Below, in pieces: positions 27,617-35,828 of a DNA stretch of 64,000 nucleotides. The stretch's first letter is position 1. Every line of letters starts with the position of its first letter. The notes beneath the pieces were generated by a model that saw only the letters and a list, made by a program, of their open reading frames with translations, ran no database searches and was not told the origin of the DNA. The DNA is from Tahibacter amnicola. Its GTDB lineage: Bacteria; Pseudomonadota; Gammaproteobacteria; Xanthomonadales; Rhodanobacteraceae. Both the position numbers and the translations under genes were made by a program. The stretch spans positions 3,001,001 through 3,065,000 of the forward strand of contig NZ_CP104694.1 in assembly GCF_025398735.1 (NCBI RefSeq), given 5' to 3'.

Positions 27617-27904
27617 ATGCAGTGTGAGTTTTCGGTAGTCGTCAGTCTCATCGAACGCGTCCGGACGCTGGAGATCCAGGTGCCCGGCACCGATGAGCTG
27701 GTGCGATTGGACGTTCACGAAGATGCGGGCGCCGCGCGTTTCGGGGTGAAGGCGTTCCGGCGGGTACAACCGCGCAGCGCGGGTTCCAGCGTGATGGTGT
27801 GGGAAGTGTATACATTGATAGGCGCGGAGGGTGGAACCGTCGATGCGGCAATCGCCGCGGCGCTGCAGTCACTCATCGCCAGGTTCCAGGCGGAAGCGGC
27901 CTGA
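27617..27904 (+). CDS. Small hypothetical protein
   Basis: 95 residues from ATG 27617 (MQCEFSVVVSLIERVRTLEI); the open frame extends upstream but without protein character. An alternating-strand N-terminal half ('LEIQVPGTDELVRLDVHED') and a C-terminal amphipathic helix ('AAIAAALQSLIARFQAEAA') suggest a small alpha/beta fold. No family recognised. It points toward the convergent hydrolase gene and ends 17 bp before it. Confidence 0.5.
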   Translation: MQCEFSVVVSLIERVRTLEIQVPGTDELVRLDVHEDAGAARFGVKAFRRVQPRSAGSSVMVWEVYTLIGAEGGTVDAAIAAALQSLIARFQAEAA

Positions 27905-27921
27905 TCGCGCCCCGCAGCCGC

Positions 27922-28476
27922 TCAATCGCGCAGGCGCAGCGAATCCAGCAGTTGCCGGCCTTCCGGCCATGCGCCGTGACCGCTGGCGGCGTTGATATGA
28001 CCGGCGTTCCGTAACCACACGAACTGGCTGCCCCAGGCTGTGGCGAAATGTCGGGCGACGCTTTCGGAGAGATAGCGGTCGTCGTCGCTGGCGACGATGA
28101 TGGAGGCGAACGGCAGGTGTTCCAGGGGCACCGGTCCGAAGCCGACAGGGCCTGTTGGATAGTGTGGGCCCGTGGGATCCGTCGGCGCGACGAGCAGTGC
28201 ACCGCGCACCATCTTGAGCCGGTCAGCCGCCGCGTCGTGCGCCCAGTGGGCCACCATGGCACAGGCGGAACTGTGCGCGGCGAGAACAACCGGCTGAGCC
28301 TGGTGTGCCAGCACCTCGTCCAGGCGCAGCACCCAATTGCGGCAGTCGGGCGTATCCCAGTTGTCCTGCAGCACCCGCCGGCAATCCGAATCGGCGCGTT
28401 CCCAGTGGCTTTGCCAGTGGTCCGGCCCCGAGTTACCGAGGCCGGGAAGGATCAGGACGGGGCAGCGGTGGGACAT
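27922..28476 (-). CDS. RBBP9/YdeN-type serine hydrolase
   Basis: 184 residues from the ATG at 28476 (MSHRCPVLILPGLGNSGPDH); an in-frame upstream start would add 22 residues. This is an alpha/beta-hydrolase of the small RBBP9-like class. The visible features are the oxyanion strand 'LILPGLGNSGPDHW', the nucleophile Ser in 'LAAHSSACAMVAHW' (~76), the acid in 'IVASDDDRY' (~136) and the His in 'NAGHINAASGHGAWPEG'. These match the Ser-Asp-His order and spacing of the family. Substrates are usually small esters and the physiological role is unknown. Cytoplasmic; monocistronic by position. Confidence 0.85.
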   Translation of the reverse strand: MSHRCPVLILPGLGNSGPDHWQSHWERADSDCRRVLQDNWDTPDCRNWVLRLDEVLAHQAQPVVLAAHSSACAMVAHWAHDAAADRLKMVRGALLVAPTDPTGPHYPTGPVGFGPVPLEHLPFASIIVASDDDRYLSESVARHFATAWGSQFVWLRNAGHINAASGHGAWPEGRQLLDSLRLRD

Positions 28477-28557
28477 CGCAGGCAACCGGATCGAAAAGGA
28501 AGCAAATGATGATAGCCAGCCGCTTCCTTGCCGGCTAATCACGGCTGGCTGTTTGCA

Positions 28558-29877
28558 TCAGGGTGTATCGGTGCCGTCGGTGAAGATGCGGTCGAATCCG
28601 AGACGCCACACGGATACATAGCTGGCGGGATCGATGCGTGTGATGCCGGAGATAAAAAGGTTGCCGCGCGCAAACGTGGCCCAGCGGGATTTCTCGATGC
28701 CGCGCTGGCCGTCGATGACGGTATCCAGGTGGCGCAGGCCGCCTTCGCCGCAGCGGGCGTCCGGCTGGTTGGCGGCGTCGAGGCAGAGAACCACGTAGTC
28801 TGGTGTCGCGCCGCTGTCGACGGTACGCGCGTTCAGGACGATGGCGCTGCGCCGTTGATCGAACGTGACGGCACGCATGTCGGAGGCGGCGGCATCGCTG
28901 CCGAGTGCGGCGTAGCGCGGCGAGGTAATCGCGGGCGACGCGCTGAATTGTCGGCCGTCTGGCGATGCGACCAGCACGACGAGATGGCGAATCGATTCGG
29001 AGAACATCGTCGACGGCAGTACCAGGCGTCCGTCCTCCAATTGCGCCACCCCCGACGGTTCGGCGATGACGCCGTTGACGCTTGGCGTGGCGGTCATGCC
29101 GTTGGTGCCGAAATCCGGATCGGGCAGACCGCCGGTGGTCCAGCGTCCCGCGGCACCCATGGGGCCCGACCAGCCGATCAGGATGGGCTTGCCGTCGGTC
29201 TGCACGAAGCTGTCCCACCACTGGTTGGGGCCCGTGCCGGTAACCAGGCGTCCCGTGCCGTTGTCGCCGAAGGTGGCATCGCGCTGGCCGTCGCTCGTAT
29301 ACCGCGTCACCTCCCAGGCGGTGACGGTGGAATTGCGGCGAAACGCGTGGGCACGGCCACTGGCGTCGGCGCGAAACAGCAGCGACTGGCTTTCCGTCGG
29401 CGTGCGGACAACGCCCTCGGTGCCGTAGGTGGTGACCAGCGCGCCCTGGTGATCGAGCCGGGCGATGCACGTGTTGGCGCTGACCAGGAACCCGTCATCC
29501 GGCGTTGGTTGAGCGACGATCGTCGTGCGAAATGTGCCGCAGGTGGAAAGATCCACATCGACAAAACCGTCCGGGCCGAACGTGGTGTCGGGTGTGCCGT
29601 CGCGCTTGAACCGCCGCAGGTTCAGATGCACGCCACCGGCCGAATAGGCGGCAATCACGGTCACCGAGTCGTCGGCATGAACGACGTGACTGATGCCGTC
29701 GAGCGGCATGGGCTGTCCGTTGTGCAGGACGGCATAGGTCACGCTGCCGCCATTGCCAAAGCCGGTGTCGGGGCTGGCGTCGGCGATTGGCGCATCGGCG
29801 TGGACCGCGGTCGCCAAAGCAAGTCCTGTCGCGAGAACCAGCGGCCGGATACAGGTCACGCGGGAATCAAAAGGCAT
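28558..29877 (-). CDS. Secreted delta-60-repeat protein with F-T-D-G tail
   Basis: 439 residues from ATG 29877, chosen because it begins a good signal peptide (MPFDSRVTCIRPLVLATGLA, cleavage after AVHADA). The mature part has the recurring D-x-x-F-G-x-x-G delta-60 repeat ('PDTGFGNGGS', 'PDTTFGPDGF', 'RDATFGDNGT', 'PDPDFGTNGM'), which folds as beta-propeller blades. It ends 'GFDRIFTDGTDTP', close to the tails of two other secreted proteins in the window. No catalytic residues are evident; a surface or secreted binding protein is the best guess. Confidence 0.8.
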   Translation of the reverse strand: MPFDSRVTCIRPLVLATGLALATAVHADAPIADASPDTGFGNGGSVTYAVLHNGQPMPLDGISHVVHADDSVTVIAAYSAGGVHLNLRRFKRDGTPDTTFGPDGFVDVDLSTCGTFRTTIVAQPTPDDGFLVSANTCIARLDHQGALVTTYGTEGVVRTPTESQSLLFRADASGRAHAFRRNSTVTAWEVTRYTSDGQRDATFGDNGTGRLVTGTGPNQWWDSFVQTDGKPILIGWSGPMGAAGRWTTGGLPDPDFGTNGMTATPSVNGVIAEPSGVAQLEDGRLVLPSTMFSESIRHLVVLVASPDGRQFSASPAITSPRYAALGSDAAASDMRAVTFDQRRSAIVLNARTVDSGATPDYVVLCLDAANQPDARCGEGGLRHLDTVIDGQRGIEKSRWATFARGNLFISGITRIDPASYVSVWRLGFDRIFTDGTDTP

Positions 29878-30202
29878 GCGGGCAGGCTCGCTTCTTGTTG
29901 TTGGCAGGGCGGACGCTACGCATTCCGCAGGGCCGGAATCGTGGGCGAATCCGCAGATTATGGCCGCAAATCCGGCGAGGTAGGGGAGTTGTTGCCCGCT
30001 TGCGTATTGGCAGATCAACGGGAGGACTCGCTACCTGTCGGCAGCGTTGCGCGCGAACTCGTGAGCGGCGTCGAGCCTGATTTCGCAGGCTGTCATTCGC
30101 GCATTCAGCCGTGGTTTCGCGGCAATGACATGCCGTACACGGATCGGACACGACAATCGCCGCAGGTGGCCGACATGAGGTCGGCTATGCACGGAGGCCG
30201 AC
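29878..30202. other. Divergent intergenic region
   Basis: 325 bp between the start codons of the delta-60 protein and the M23 peptidase. It must hold both promoters. I see only a Shine-Dalgarno (GGAGG) before 30203 and no clear hexamers or operators. Confidence 0.4.
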
Positions 30203-31102
30203 ATGCGTGCCATGAGAATGGGATGGCTGCTCGTTGCAGCCTGGATTGCGACGGGTGCACAGGCTACTCCCGCTGTCGTCGTTGCCCAGGGCGGCGTTGC
30301 GCGCTGGGCGGGGCTGGATGCAAGGGAATGCGGCTTCCTCGGCAAGCGCTATCCCGCGGTGGATGGCGCGTGCTATTACCCGGTGGATCTGCGCGCCAAG
30401 GTGGGTGTGCATGAAATCGCACTGTACGATTCGGCCGGCAAGCAGCATCTGGGTGCGATGACCGTCGAGAAGGTCGATTTTCCGGAAGTGCGTATCGACC
30501 TGCCGGACGACACCTATCTCAACGTGAGCGCCGGCAATCAGGCCAGGCACAAGGAGGAACGCGCCCGCGTGCTGGCCTTGTTCAAGACGCCGGTCACGCC
30601 TGTGCGTTTCTCATTGCCGCTGGCAAAACCCGCGAAATCCATGCCGCCGAGCGAGAATGACTTCGGCAGCCGCCGTGTCTTCGCCGATGGGCGCACCAGC
30701 CAGCACACGGGACGTGACGCACCGGTCACGCAGGGCAGCACTGTGCGCGCCGTTGCCGATGGGACGGTGCTGCTGGCGGAAGAACACTTCTACACGGGCA
30801 ACACCGTCTTCATCGACCACGGCGGTGGCCTGATGAGCATGAATTTCCACTTGTCCAAGATTGCCGTGGATCGTGGCGATGACATCAAGCGCGGCCAGGT
30901 GATCGGAACGGTCGGTTCCACAGGCCGTTCCACAGGCCCGCATCTTCATCTCGGACTGCGCTGGCTCGGTGCGCGCATCGATCCTTACCTGCTACTCGAC
31001 ACGCCAACGAAGCTGCCGTCGGTGGGTGACAGTCCGGCCAAGGCGGAGGCCAAGATCGAGGCGGCCCGCGAACAGGAGCCGGAAGAAGACGATGCCGAAT
31101 AG
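30203..31102 (+). CDS. M23-family (LytM) metallopeptidase
   Basis: 299 residues with a signal peptide ('MGWLLVAAWIATGAQA') and GGAGG before ATG 30203. A beta-rich domain (~30-140) precedes the peptidase domain (~155-265). All zinc ligands of the M23 type are present: His and Asp in 'SQHTGRDAP', His in 'MNFHLSK' and the HxH in 'GPHLHLGLRW'. M23 enzymes cut peptidoglycan cross-links in the periplasm. The C-terminal ~35 residues are charged and low complexity. The gene is convergent with the topoisomerase gene, only 5 bp apart. Confidence 0.9.
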   Translation: MRAMRMGWLLVAAWIATGAQATPAVVVAQGGVARWAGLDARECGFLGKRYPAVDGACYYPVDLRAKVGVHEIALYDSAGKQHLGAMTVEKVDFPEVRIDLPDDTYLNVSAGNQARHKEERARVLALFKTPVTPVRFSLPLAKPAKSMPPSENDFGSRRVFADGRTSQHTGRDAPVTQGSTVRAVADGTVLLAEEHFYTGNTVFIDHGGGLMSMNFHLSKIAVDRGDDIKRGQVIGTVGSTGRSTGPHLHLGLRWLGARIDPYLLLDTPTKLPSVGDSPAKAEAKIEAAREQEPEEDDAE

Positions 31103-31107
31103 GACGG

Positions 31108-32208
31108 CTAGCGTGCGCCGCGCCGCCGCCGCGCCTGGCGACGCAGTACCCGCAAGGTGGCGCGTTCGGCCTTCTGCCAGGCGGCGCCTTCGGGTACGCG
31201 GCGTAGCGGCAGCAGTTCATCGCGTTCGTAGGCTTCGCAGATCGCCGGATGGACGTAACAGGCACGGCATACGGCCGGCGTATTGCCCAGGGCCCGGGCG
31301 ACGGCGGTGATCGCTGCGGTGATGTGACGCCGTGCGGCGCGCGGCGACTCCGGGCGATCGGCTCGGGATAGCAGCTGCCCGGCAATCACCGAACCGGCCC
31401 AGGTGCGGAAGTCCTTGGCGCTGAAGTCATCCCCGAGGGCGTCGCGGATGTAGGCGTTGACGTCCTGCGAGCTGACGGGCCGATGCACACCGTCATCGTC
31501 GACGTACTGGAACAAGGATTGGCCAGGCAGCTCCTGGCACCGACGCACGAGGATGCGCAGCCGCGCGTCGCTGAGCGCAATTTCCTGCATCACGCCGCTC
31601 TTGGCGCGGAAGCGGAACGTCAGGCGCGAACGGGTTTCGCGTACGTGCCGGTTGAGCAGGGTTGTCAGGCCAAAGGAACGATTGGTGCGCGCATATTCCG
31701 GATTGCCGACGCGGATCAGGGTGTGTTCCAGCACGGCGATGACGAGCGCGAGGACGCGTTCGCGCGGCAGTCCCCGCCGTGACAGATCAGCCTTGACCCG
31801 CTTGCGCAGCGCGCCCAATCCTTCGCCGAAAGCGATCAGCCGGTCGTACTTGGCCGCATCGCGGACGCTGCGCCAGTCGGCGTGATAGCGGTATTGCTTG
31901 CGGCCGCGGGCATCACGGCCGGTCGCCTGGATATGGCCGTCGGCACGCGTGCAGATCCAGACATCGCGATAGGCCGGCGGAATGGCCAGCGAGCGGATGC
32001 GGGCCAGCTCAGCCGGATCCTCCACGCGCGTACCGTCCGGGTTCCGATAGATGAATCCACGGCCACGACGGTGACGCGTGATCCCTGGTTCGGTATCGCT
32101 GACGTAGCGCAGCCCGGCGTCGACGCAGTGGCTGATCGCGGCGGGCGATGCAAGGGGAGCATCGAGGGGCAGGTCGCTATCGCACTCGGGACTGTGGCGC
32201 ATTGGCAC
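31108..32208 (-). CDS. Type IB DNA topoisomerase (poxvirus-like)
   Basis: 366 residues. An N-terminal domain ('GRGFIYRNPDGTRVEDP', 'IPPAYRDVWICTRADGHIQA', 'GRKQYRYHADW') is followed by the catalytic domain. That domain has the Arg in 'IRVGNPEYARTNRSFGLTTL', Lys/Arg in 'SAKDFRTWAGS' and the active Tyr (~318) in 'TPAVCRACYVHP'. These are the residues of bacterial TopIB enzymes, which relax supercoils through a 3'-phosphotyrosine intermediate without ATP. Length is normal and the C-terminus is very basic. Cytoplasmic; no operon partner. Confidence 0.92.
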   Translation of the reverse strand: MPMRHSPECDSDLPLDAPLASPAAISHCVDAGLRYVSDTEPGITRHRRGRGFIYRNPDGTRVEDPAELARIRSLAIPPAYRDVWICTRADGHIQATGRDARGRKQYRYHADWRSVRDAAKYDRLIAFGEGLGALRKRVKADLSRRGLPRERVLALVIAVLEHTLIRVGNPEYARTNRSFGLTTLLNRHVRETRSRLTFRFRAKSGVMQEIALSDARLRILVRRCQELPGQSLFQYVDDDGVHRPVSSQDVNAYIRDALGDDFSAKDFRTWAGSVIAGQLLSRADRPESPRAARRHITAAITAVARALGNTPAVCRACYVHPAICEAYERDELLPLRRVPEGAAWQKAERATLRVLRRQARRRRGAR

Positions 32209-32361
32209 GATCCAGGCTCAGGCCGATTGCCCGTCGCAAATCGCATGCCAGTGCGCATCGCGCGCCGTCCGTGCTTTTGAGGTGATTTATGCGTCGCAGT
32301 GAGCGCGTTTTGCGTTTTTCCAGCTGCAGCCGTCGTGCAAATTTCGCGGTATACCCAGCGC

Positions 32362-33093
32362 CTACTGCCCGGCGATCTCCAGCAGCTCGACCTCGAAGCT
32401 CAGGCCGGCGCCCGGCTCGATCTCGCCCTGCAGGCCCTGGTCGCCATAGCCCAGCTTGGCAGGCATCCATAGACGGTACTTGCTGCCGACGGTCATGAGG
32501 CTGAGCCCTTCGGACCATCCGGGCATCACCTGGTTGAGCACGATCTCGACGGGATGATCGCGTTCGTAGGAATTGTCGAACGTCGTACCGTCGAAGCGGC
32601 GGCCGATGTAGTGGACGCGGACCGTATCCGTCGACTGGGGCCGCGCGCCCTTGCCTTCGGTCACTACCTCGTACTGCAGGCCCGAGGGTGTGCTTTTCAC
32701 CGATGGATTCTTGCGCGCATTTTCCGCCAGGAATGCGGCCCCGGCTTCTTCATTGCGGGCGATCATGGCCTTTTGCTCGGCTTCTCGCTTCTCCCGCAGG
32801 TACACCGTGAACTCGCGGCGCACGACATCCAGCTGTGCATCGTCCAGCGCGGGACGGGCGCCATCGAGCGTGCTGCGCAGGGCGTCGAGCGTGATGGCCA
32901 GGTCGATCTCGTTCTTGACCGGCCCGACCTGCCTGGCGAGGTCAACACCCACCAGGTAGCTGTAGCGGGCCTGTGGCGTATCCAGTTTCCGTGGCGTCAC
33001 CGCGGACGGCGTCCCTGTGGGTTGGCCACTCTGGCAAGCGGTAGCCGCGAGGATGACGGCGGCGAGCAGGGAAGGGCGCAGCACTCGGGTCAT
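32362..33093 (-). CDS. FKBP-type peptidyl-prolyl isomerase, Mip/FkpA-like
   Basis: 243 residues from ATG 33093. The start is chosen for its signal sequence 'MTRVLRPSLLAAVILAATAC', which may be a lipoprotein signal with Cys20, although the lipobox is weak. A helical dimerisation domain (~45-125, 'YSYLVGVDLARQVGPVKNEI') is followed by the FKBP domain (~130-243: 'SGLQYEVVTEGKGARP', 'VHYIGRRFDGTTFDNSY', 'MPGWSEGLSLMTVGSKYRLW'). This is the layout of periplasmic or outer-membrane Mip/FkpA chaperone-isomerases. The core ends 'FEVELLEIAGQ', as in the family. Confidence 0.9.
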   Translation of the reverse strand: MTRVLRPSLLAAVILAATACQSGQPTGTPSAVTPRKLDTPQARYSYLVGVDLARQVGPVKNEIDLAITLDALRSTLDGARPALDDAQLDVVRREFTVYLREKREAEQKAMIARNEEAGAAFLAENARKNPSVKSTPSGLQYEVVTEGKGARPQSTDTVRVHYIGRRFDGTTFDNSYERDHPVEIVLNQVMPGWSEGLSLMTVGSKYRLWMPAKLGYGDQGLQGEIEPGAGLSFEVELLEIAGQ

Positions 33094-33163
33094 GGAACGG
33101 GCCTGGTCCAAAGGGTTCACAACTATACGCCAGCTCTGCATCAGCGCGCGGTGCGACCGTGCC

Positions 33164-33192
33164 GCGGGGCGCTGGAATGGCCAGCGCCCCGC
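33164..33192 (-). terminator. Hairpin downstream of phosphoesterase 1
   Basis: GCGGGGCGCTGG (33164-33175) pairs perfectly with CCAGCGCCCCGC (33181-33192) around a 5-nt loop, just past the stop of the minus-strand gene at 33203. There is no strong U tract, but the stem is 12 bp and very GC-rich. Confidence 0.6.
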
Positions 33193-33202
33193 CGCGCAGA
33201 TG

Positions 33203-35524
33203 CTACGGATTGAACCCGTCCGTAAAGAGGAAATCTGACGGCTTGGCGATGGAGAAGGCATCCAGCTGCAGGTGGTTGCCGGTGCTGCCAATATGGCCGA
33301 GCGAGACCGAGGTACCGGTCGTCAGATCGACACGACGGATTTCACCGCCGCCATTGGCCGAACCCATCCACGTGGCCATGTACAGCGTGCCGGTGGAATC
33401 GTCAAAGTCCATATCCTGGTAGTCGCTGAGATTGACGCCCAGGCCCTGCGGCAGCGCCGTGGCTGCGCCGGTGGTCGGATTGATCCGCAGGATCTTGTCC
33501 TGCGACGCATCGGCAATGAAGATGCGCCCGTCCGGATGGACGGCCATCGCGACCGGATTCATCGCGCCGGAAATCGTGGCAACCGTGGTGACGGCGCCGG
33601 TCGCGAGATTGACGGCACCCAGCGTCGGCGTGGCCGTGCCGCTGGAATTGGCAGAGATCACGTACAGCTTTTGCGCCTTGTGGCTCCACGAGGCGGCCGC
33701 CCAGCGCGCACTGCTGCCCGGTGGAATGGTGCTGGTGCCGACGGTGGTGCGCACATTGCCGGGCACGGTCACGGTGACCAGCTGGTTGGCTTCGCGATCG
33801 ATCGCGTACAACTTCGAGAAGTCGTTGCCGACGAAGTCACCGGCGTAGGCGCGCAGTTGCGGCGACGTCGCGCCGTGGCTGGTAACGACGCCGGGCGAAC
33901 CCAGCGTCAGCGAAACCAGGGGAATGCCACTGCCATTGAGCTGCAGGGCATAGGCTGTGCCTTCGACTGTGCCACTCGGTAGCACCGTCAGCTGCAGGGT
34001 GCCCGAGTGAGTGAGTGCGCTGGAATTGCCGGCGATGGTGACGGTTGCGCTGGCGGGTGCCGCATTACCTGCGGCGGTGAAGGTCAACGTGGAAGCCACG
34101 CTGCCGTTCGCCGGCGGCGTGACGGACGTCGGGGAGAACGACGCCGTCACGCCTGCCGGCAGGCCGCTGGCGGTGAGAGTGACCGGCGCTGTAAAGCCGG
34201 CGATGCTGGTGACGTTGACCGTGCTGGTGGCGGTGCTGCCCGGTGCGACGCTGGCGCTGTCGGGATTGGCAGCCACGCTGAAGTCGGGATTGCCGCCGGT
34301 GGCGTTGTTACAGGTGGCCGACGTCGTATCGGTGAACGTGGAGCCGGCGACCGGGACGAAGTCGGCACGGTAGCCGGTCGATGACAGCGTCAGTTTCAGC
34401 ACGCCGTAGGTGTCATCGTTGGCGCGTTGCAGCAGCGTGTGCGTGCCGTTCAATGCATAGAAGCCACGGCCACCGCTGCCGATCAGAATTTGCGCGATGC
34501 CGTCGCTGGCGGCCACGAGCGAGGGGTTTGCTTTCGCGTAGCGTTGGTAGTTGTGATCGTGGCCAACCAGGACGAGGTCGGCCTTGTAGTCGTAGAGGGC
34601 ATTCCACAGCGGTTTGACGCCGGACACGCCGGTGTAGTTGCCACGGCTGATCAATGGATGGTGCCACACGGCCGCAGTGCAGGGCTTGGTATTGGCCGCC
34701 AGATCGTTCCGCAACCAGGTCTCCTGGGCGGAGCCGGCGCTCATCGAGATATTGCTGTTGAGCGCAATGAAGTGCCAGTCGCCGACATCCCAGCTGTAAT
34801 AGCCCTTGCCGCGTTCACCGGCGATGCCATTGTTGTTGCCGACGCCGTTGAAATAGTCGAAATACCCCGAGGCGCCGCTCGTGTTGTATTCGTGATTGCC
34901 GGGAGTGGGTTTTGTATACGATTTGAACGGCCCCCAGTAGGTGTTGTAGAAGCTGTTGTATTGCGCCAGCGTGCCGTCGCTGTAGGCGTTGTCGCCGGCG
35001 GTGAAGACGGCCACCGGATTGATGGCGGTGATCAGGCTGGCCGTGCGCGAGCAATCGGCGCTGTCGCAGATGTCGCCGGCGCCCGCGACGATGGCCGTCG
35101 TGTCGCCCAGCGGCAAGGTGCCAAATTGATAACCGTCGATCTGGAAGCGGCTGTCGGTGCTGCGGAAGCTGCGTTCGATCGTCACGCAGTCGCCGCGCAG
35201 TGCGCGGATACTGAACTCTCGACCCCGATAGGCGGAGCCCTCCAGTGTGTAGCTGTCGCCGCCGGAGCTGCGCAGCGTGAGGGCGTCGTAGCCCGCCAGG
35301 TCGAGCGATTTGAATCGCAGGCGCATCCACTGCGCGCCCGGCTCGCAAATCTGGTTCACCGGCGCCGCCAGGCGCGGATTGGCGGGTGTTTCCAACTGCC
35401 GCGTGAGGGCCGAATCCTCTGCCACCTGCACGATCGATTCCGCGGCGCCAGCCGGGCTCGGGGAAACCGACCCCAGCCCGATGGCCACAGCAACGGTCAA
35501 CACGGTACGAATACAACGATCCAT
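33203..35524 (-). CDS. Secreted purple-acid-phosphatase-like metallophosphoesterase, copy 1
   Basis: 773 residues. Signal peptide to ~28 (SPAGAA), then an N-terminal beta domain. The calcineurin-like phosphoesterase domain (~145-405) has metal-binding motifs '[12 protein letters not shown]', '[11 protein letters not shown]', 'PGNHEYN', 'VWHHPLIS' and '[11 protein letters not shown]'. An Ig-like module (~415-510) and a C-terminal NHL/lactonase-like propeller (~520-760) follow. The protein ends 'DFLFTDGFNP'. It hydrolyses phosphomonoesters or diesters outside the cytoplasm (inference from family). It is paralogous to the gene at 38890-41157, sharing long identical runs through the N-terminal and phosphatase domains but with a different C-terminal module. 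It lies downstream of the kinase gene on the same strand, with ~300 bp between. Confidence 0.88.
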   Translation of the reverse strand: MDRCIRTVLTVAVAIGLGSVSPSPAGAAESIVQVAEDSALTRQLETPANPRLAAPVNQICEPGAQWMRLRFKSLDLAGYDALTLRSSGGDSYTLEGSAYRGREFSIRALRGDCVTIERSFRSTDSRFQIDGYQFGTLPLGDTTAIVAGAGDICDSADCSRTASLITAINPVAVFTAGDNAYSDGTLAQYNSFYNTYWGPFKSYTKPTPGNHEYNTSGASGYFDYFNGVGNNNGIAGERGKGYYSWDVGDWHFIALNSNISMSAGSAQETWLRNDLAANTKPCTAAVWHHPLISRGNYTGVSGVKPLWNALYDYKADLVLVGHDHNYQRYAKANPSLVAASDGIAQILIGSGGRGFYALNGTHTLLQRANDDTYGVLKLTLSSTGYRADFVPVAGSTFTDTTSATCNNATGGNPDFSVAANPDSASVAPGSTATSTVNVTSIAGFTAPVTLTASGLPAGVTASFSPTSVTPPANGSVASTLTFTAAGNAAPASATVTIAGNSSALTHSGTLQLTVLPSGTVEGTAYALQLNGSGIPLVSLTLGSPGVVTSHGATSPQLRAYAGDFVGNDFSKLYAIDREANQLVTVTVPGNVRTTVGTSTIPPGSSARWAAASWSHKAQKLYVISANSSGTATPTLGAVNLATGAVTTVATISGAMNPVAMAVHPDGRIFIADASQDKILRINPTTGAATALPQGLGVNLSDYQDMDFDDSTGTLYMATWMGSANGGGEIRRVDLTTGTSVSLGHIGSTGNHLQLDAFSIAKPSDFLFTDGFNP

Positions 35525-35828
35525 CGGGACATCCCTACCTTGGTTAACGGTGTTCCGCGCCGCCGCGGCGGCACTGGAGTGGCCGGGCGGTCCTCATCCG
35601 CCCGGTACGGCGATCACGGCTTCGATGCCGAAGGAGCCCGCAGCTCGTGTCGCGAGCCTGACACACGGTTCGGCGTCGATTCCCGCCACACGTCACAACA
35701 CGCCGTGAAAGGGTGGCGGGCTCCGCATCGTCGACCACCGGAATCGCGCAGGATGGCGGTTGCGCAAGTCGGGGCGATGACAATCGCCTAATTCGCAGTG
35801 GGGTGGCCGCGCGGGCCACGTCGGATCT
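35525..35828. other. Intergenic region with GC-rich hairpins
   Basis: 304 bp between the kinase stop and phosphoesterase 1. It contains a 14-bp palindrome GCCGCCGCGGCGGC (35559-35572) and a hairpin CCGGGCGG (35583-35590) / CCGCCCGG (35598-35605). The complementary pair GGAGCCCGC / GCGGGCTCC is about 80 bp apart. The phosphoesterase promoter must also be here; no clear hexamers are seen. Confidence 0.45.

Noticed and set aside
28528-30414. Plus-strand frame of 628 codons
   Set aside because: It is antisense to the delta-60-repeat gene, which has a signal peptide and recurring D-x-x-F-G motifs, and it overlaps the true start of the M23 gene.
32289-32498. Small plus-strand ORF (69 codons) after GAGGTGATTT
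   Set aside because: It has a plausible Shine-Dalgarno and ATG, but the translation is Arg/Ser/Pro-rich and mostly antisense to the FKBP gene. Not enough to call it a gene.
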